Source: an uncultured Lachnospiraceae bacterium
Lineage (GTDB): Bacteria > Bacillota > Clostridia > Lachnospirales > Lachnospiraceae
NCBI GenBank assembly: GCA_944383765.1
Contig: CALWQT010000004.1
Span: 62,001-126,000, forward strand
DNA: 64,000 nt
Direction of reading: 5' to 3'
The position numbers and the translations under genes were made by a program. The notes under the pieces were generated by a model, which saw only the letters and a program-made list of their open reading frames with translations, searched no databases and was not told where the DNA came from. Position 1 is the first letter of the stretch; each line of letters begins with the position of its first letter. Below, piece after piece: positions 61,094 through 64,000 of the stretch.

Positions 61094-62137
61094 ATGACCA
61101 TACTTGTAAAAAAGAAACTGTTTCATCCGGAAGGGGATACGGACCTGGGAAGCCGCCGGATCATAGGAGGAAACACCACGAACCTGAATGATTTTAATAA
61201 TATGAAATATGGCTGGGCCAGCGAATGGTACCGGCAGGCAATGAATAATTTCTGGATTCCGGAGGAAATCAGTATGGCAGCTGATGTTCTGGATTATCCG
61301 AAACTGCTGCCGTCGGAAAAACAGGCATATGATAAGATCCTAAGCTTTCTTATTTTTCTGGATTCGGTACAGACGGCAAATCTGCCGAATGTGAGTCAGT
61401 ATGTGACTGCCAATGAGGTAAATCTTTGCCTGACAATCCAGGCATTTCAGGAGGCGGTTCACAGCCAGAGCTACAGTTATATGCTGGATACGATCTGCAG
61501 CCCTGCGGAAAGGGACAGGATCCTGTATCAATGGAAAGAGGATGAACATCTTCTGAGGCGGAACACGTTTATCGGAAATTTGTATAATGAATTTCAGGAA
61601 AAGCCTGATGATGTGGGATTTCTGAAAGTTCTGATGGCCAACTATATTCTGGAAGGAATTTATTTTTACAGCGGTTTTATGTTTTTTTATAATCTTGCCC
61701 GGGGTGGAAAAATGCCGGGAAGCGTTCAGGAAATCCGTTATATCAACCGGGATGAGAATACCCATCTGTGGCTGTTTCGCAGTATCATAAGGGAACTGCA
61801 GCGGGAAGAACCGGGGCTGTTTACGGAAAAAAATGTGGCTGTGCTGAAGGAAATGATGATGGAAGGTGTCCGCCAGGAAATTGCCTGGGGACATTATGTG
61901 ATCGGTGACCGGATACCCGGACTGGACCGGGAAATGGTAGAGGAGTATATCCGGTACCTGGGAAATCTGCGCTGGTCCTCTTTGGGATTTGGGGTGCTGG
62001 ACGAAAGAGGGGTGCAGGAACCGGATTCCATGAAATGGGTTGGGCTTTATGCCAATGCGAATATGGTCAAAACAGATTTCTTTGAAGCGAAAAGTACGGC
62101 CTATGCCAAAAGTACAGTATTGCTGGACGATTTGTAA
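61094..62137 (+). CDS. nrdB: Class I ribonucleoside-diphosphate reductase, small subunit
   Basis: The 347-residue di-metal radical subunit shows the whole ligand set: Asp in FLDSVQTANLP, Glu and His in QEAVHSQSYSY, the radical Tyr four residues after that His, Glu in ILEGIYFYSGF, and Glu and His in RDENTHLWLF. Hence it is the classical tyrosyl-radical type that needs oxygen for activation, notable in an anaerobe. It is 10 bases after nrdA. Confidence 0.95.
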   Translation: MTILVKKKLFHPEGDTDLGSRRIIGGNTTNLNDFNNMKYGWASEWYRQAMNNFWIPEEISMAADVLDYPKLLPSEKQAYDKILSFLIFLDSVQTANLPNVSQYVTANEVNLCLTIQAFQEAVHSQSYSYMLDTICSPAERDRILYQWKEDEHLLRRNTFIGNLYNEFQEKPDDVGFLKVLMANYILEGIYFYSGFMFFYNLARGGKMPGSVQEIRYINRDENTHLWLFRSIIRELQREEPGLFTEKNVAVLKEMMMEGVRQEIAWGHYVIGDRIPGLDREMVEEYIRYLGNLRWSSLGFGVLDERGVQEPDSMKWVGLYANANMVKTDFFEAKSTAYAKSTVLLDDL

Positions 62138-62149
62138 AAAAAGAATTAT

Positions 62150-62172
62150 ACTGTTATTAGAAAGATAACAGT
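62150..62172 (+). other. Inverted repeat before the nitroreductase gene
   Basis: ACTGTTAT (62150-62157) and ATAACAGT (62165-62172) form a perfect 8-base inverted repeat with a 7-base centre, directly followed by AAAAAAGGAGG. It looks like an operator site for the nitroreductase gene; a weak hairpin at the end of the nrdB transcript is the alternative. The binder is unknown. Confidence 0.45.
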
Positions 62173-62192
62173 AAAAAAGGAGGAAATGCCAT

Positions 62193-62711
62193 ATGAATCA
62201 GACGATGGAAACCATTTTGGCAAGGAGGAGTGTCCGCAGCTTTCGGAATCAGCCGATTCCCCAGGAAGAACTGGAACAGATCGTTCAGGCGGCTCTCCAC
62301 GCACCCAGCGGTATGGGACGGCAGACCTGGAAATTTACGGTGGTAACGAACCGGGAGAAGATACAGAAGCTGGCACAGGCAGTAGCGGAGGTACTGGGCA
62401 GAGAAGGGTATGATATGTACCAGCCAGAAACCATCATCATTCCATCCAATGAACGGGCCAGCAAATTCGGAAAGGAAGATGACGCCTGCGCTATGGTGAA
62501 TATTTTCCTTGCGGCAAAGTCATTCGGGATTGGTTCTGTGTGGATCAATCAGCTTCAGGGAATCTGTGATGATCCCAAAATCCGGGAAGTCCTGAGGGAA
62601 TTTGAGATTCCCGAAGACCATGTGGTGTATGGCCTGGCGGCTCTGGGATATCCGGATGATACTCCGATTCCGGAAAAAGAAAGGATTGGAAAAGTAGCTT
62701 ATATCAGATAA
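62193..62711 (+). CDS. Nitroreductase-family flavoprotein
   Basis: The 172-residue flavoprotein shows the nitroreductase fold: RRSVRSFRNQPIPQEEL (FMN phosphate-binding arginines), APSGMGRQTWKFTVV, and the IGSVWINQL and GLAALGYPDD motifs of the FMN site. Members use NAD(P)H to reduce nitro compounds, quinones or flavins. It starts at the ATG at 62193 behind AAGGAGG. A perfect inverted repeat lies just upstream. Confidence 0.93.
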   Translation: MNQTMETILARRSVRSFRNQPIPQEELEQIVQAALHAPSGMGRQTWKFTVVTNREKIQKLAQAVAEVLGREGYDMYQPETIIIPSNERASKFGKEDDACAMVNIFLAAKSFGIGSVWINQLQGICDDPKIREVLREFEIPEDHVVYGLAALGYPDDTPIPEKERIGKVAYIR

Positions 62712-62722
62712 ATAGGGAAGTG

Positions 62723-62763
62723 AAAAGCTCCGGACCTATGCATACAGGCTTCCGGAGCTTTTT
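62723..62763 (+). terminator. Terminator after the nitroreductase gene
   Basis: AAAAGCTCCGGA pairs with TCCGGAGCTTTT, with five T residues at the end. Confidence 0.85.
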
Positions 62764-62789
62764 CCTGTCTTTTGATATGGGGGAAAACC

Positions 62790-62818
62790 TTGCCGAACCT
62801 TCGTTTTTTTGTTATAAT
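62790..62818 (+). promoter_or_regulatory. Promoter of glnS
   Basis: TTGCCG at 62790-62795, a 17-base spacer, and TATAAT at 62813-62818, 59 bases before the ATG. No T-box motif is present. Confidence 0.65.
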
Positions 62819-62876
62819 GGTTCAACATGGGAAGAAGCGGGATTTCCGCTGATGATAGAAACGTGGAGGAACAGAT

Positions 62877-64000
62877 ATGGAAGAGAAAGAGGTAGTTTCC
62901 AAAAATTTTATTGAACAGGAAATAGAGAAAGATCTGGCAGAGGGTGTGTATGACCATGTTCAGACCAGATTTCCCCCGGAACCTAATGGATATCTGCATA
63001 TCGGACATGCAAAGTCCATCCTGTTAAACTATGGTCTGGCACAGAAATATGGCGGTAAATTTAATCTTCGTTTTGATGATACCAATCCTACCAAGGAAAA
63101 GGTTGAATTTGTGGAGTCTATCAAAGCAGATGTGGAATGGCTGGGAGCAGATTTTGAGGACAGGCTGTTTTTTGCTTCCGATTATTTTCAGCAGATGTAT
63201 GAGTGTGCTGTGCTTCTGATCAAAAAAGGAAAAGCATTTGTCTGTGATCTGACAGCGGAAGAGATTAGGGAGTATCGGGGAGATTTTAAAACTCCAGGTA
63301 AAGAGAGTCCTTACCGGAACCGTTCCGTAGAAGAGAATCTCCGGCTTTTTGAAGAGATGAAAGAAGGAAAATATAAGGATGGAGAGAAAGTGCTCCGTGC
63401 TAAAATTGATATGGCATCTCCCAATATCAATATGAGAGATCCGGTCATTTACCGGGTTGCACATATGAGCCATCACAATACGGGAGATGCATGGTGCATC
63501 TATCCGATGTATGACTTCGCTCATCCGATTGAAGATGCCATTGAGCATATTACCCATTCGATCTGTACCTTGGAGTTTGAGGATCACAGACCATTGTATG
63601 ACTGGGTAGTGAAAGAATGTGAATTTGAAAATCCTCCAAGACAGATTGAGTTTGCCAAGCTGTATCTGACCAATGTGATCACTGGAAAGAGATATATCAA
63701 GAAACTGGTGGAAGACGGTATTGTAGATGGCTGGGACGATCCCCGTCTGGTATCCATCGCAGCTCTCAGAAGAAGAGGATATACGCCGGAATCCATACGT
63801 ATGTTTGTGGACCTGGTAGGAGTGGCAAAAGCCAACAGCTCCGTAGATTATGCCCTTTTGGAGTATTGCATCCGCGAGGACCTGAAACTGAAAAAGGCCC
63901 GTATGATGGCAGTACTGGATCCGGTAAAACTGGTAATTGATAATTATCCGGAAGGTCAGATGGAAGAAGTAGAAGTACCCAATAATCTGGAGAATCCGGA
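62877..64000 (+). CDS. glnS: Glutamine--tRNA ligase, 5' part (runs off the window)
   Basis: The frame is open from the ATG at 62877, seven bases after GGAGGA, to the right edge, giving about 374 of the usual 550 residues. This is a class I synthetase of the GlnRS subgroup: the HIGH motif in [14 protein letters not shown], then [22 protein letters not shown] and [18 protein letters not shown]. The KMSKS-type loop falls near [13 protein letters not shown]. Direct GlnRS charging, instead of the GatCAB route, is found in many but not all Clostridia. Confidence 0.97.
   Translation, partial: MEEKEVVSKNFIEQEIEKDLAEGVYDHVQTRFPPEPNGYLHIGHAKSILLNYGLAQKYGGKFNLRFDDTNPTKEKVEFVESIKADVEWLGADFEDRLFFASDYFQQMYECAVLLIKKGKAFVCDLTAEEIREYRGDFKTPGKESPYRNRSVEENLRLFEEMKEGKYKDGEKVLRAKIDMASPNINMRDPVIYRVAHMSHHNTGDAWCIYPMYDFAHPIEDAIEHITHSICTLEFEDHRPLYDWVVKECEFENPPRQIEFAKLYLTNVITGKRYIKKLVEDGIVDGWDDPRLVSIAALRRRGYTPESIRMFVDLVGVAKANSSVDYALLEYCIREDLKLKKARMMAVLDPVKLVIDNYPEGQMEEVEVPNNLENP

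Overview
The window is a chromosomal segment of a low-to-moderate-GC Gram-positive anaerobe of the Clostridia, most likely a Lachnospiraceae member close to Blautia. This is inferred from gene content and order (T-box thrS, then infC-rpmI-rplT; ireB-ruvX-DUF1292; an aroE-aroK fusion; ppdK; YlmC and nrdR), from strong AGGAGG ribosome sites, and from promoters with 17-base spacers. I see no tRNA or rRNA genes, CRISPR array, insertion sequence or phage genes. About 90 percent of genes lie on the plus strand.

Layout. 1-1.9 kb: end of an AEC-type transporter and a secreted TIM-barrel hydrolase-like protein. 1.9-6 kb: promoter, threonine T-box and thrS; a DUF1540 protein; a leader with attenuator feeding infC (ATT start), rpmI and rplT. 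6-11.4 kb: a small minus-strand gene divergent from an XRE regulator/membrane protein pair; an orphan NuoE-like protein; YlmC, nrdR, YqeG, a fused aroE-aroK, aroQ and efp. 11.5-21.4 kb: argS, a SNF2/SWIM helicase, an acetyltransferase, prmA-rsmE, and a cysteine desulfurase paired with thiI. 21.5-29.8 kb: a minus-strand HPr-like protein lacking the phosphorylatable histidine, mtaB, ireB-ruvX-DUF1292, a Fur-family regulator, RNase J, a truncated MltG-like protein, trmR, a U32 protein and a YdcF-like protein. 29.8-42.2 kb: an M16C protease, era-recO, a lipoprotein, glyS, a hemerythrin, a MATE exporter, ppdK and a Gfo/Idh/MocA oxidoreductase.

42.2-56.3 kb is the accessory region of greatest interest. 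A minus-strand LacI regulator faces a 13-gene plus-strand operon. A single GCAAACGTTTGC operator sits between the two promoters. The operon encodes a NitT/TauT-type ABC importer (binding lipoprotein, two permeases, two different ATPases), an SDR, a zinc dehydrogenase, two different class II aldolases, an aldose-1-epimerase-like protein, a PfkA-family kinase, a second-type triosephosphate isomerase and a LarA-like (nickel-pincer racemase family) protein. It looks like a self-contained uptake, oxidation/reduction, phosphorylation, aldol cleavage and triose-interconversion pathway for an unidentified sugar, polyol or sugar acid. The two ATPases together appear to form one normal and one degenerate ATP site. 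The LarA-like protein keeps the cofactor lysine and nickel histidine but has Asn where LarA has one of its two catalytic histidines.

56.3-64 kb: a secreted methionine-rich protein on the minus strand, homoserine dehydrogenase, a class I ribonucleotide reductase pair, a nitroreductase and the 5' part of glnS, which runs off the right edge.
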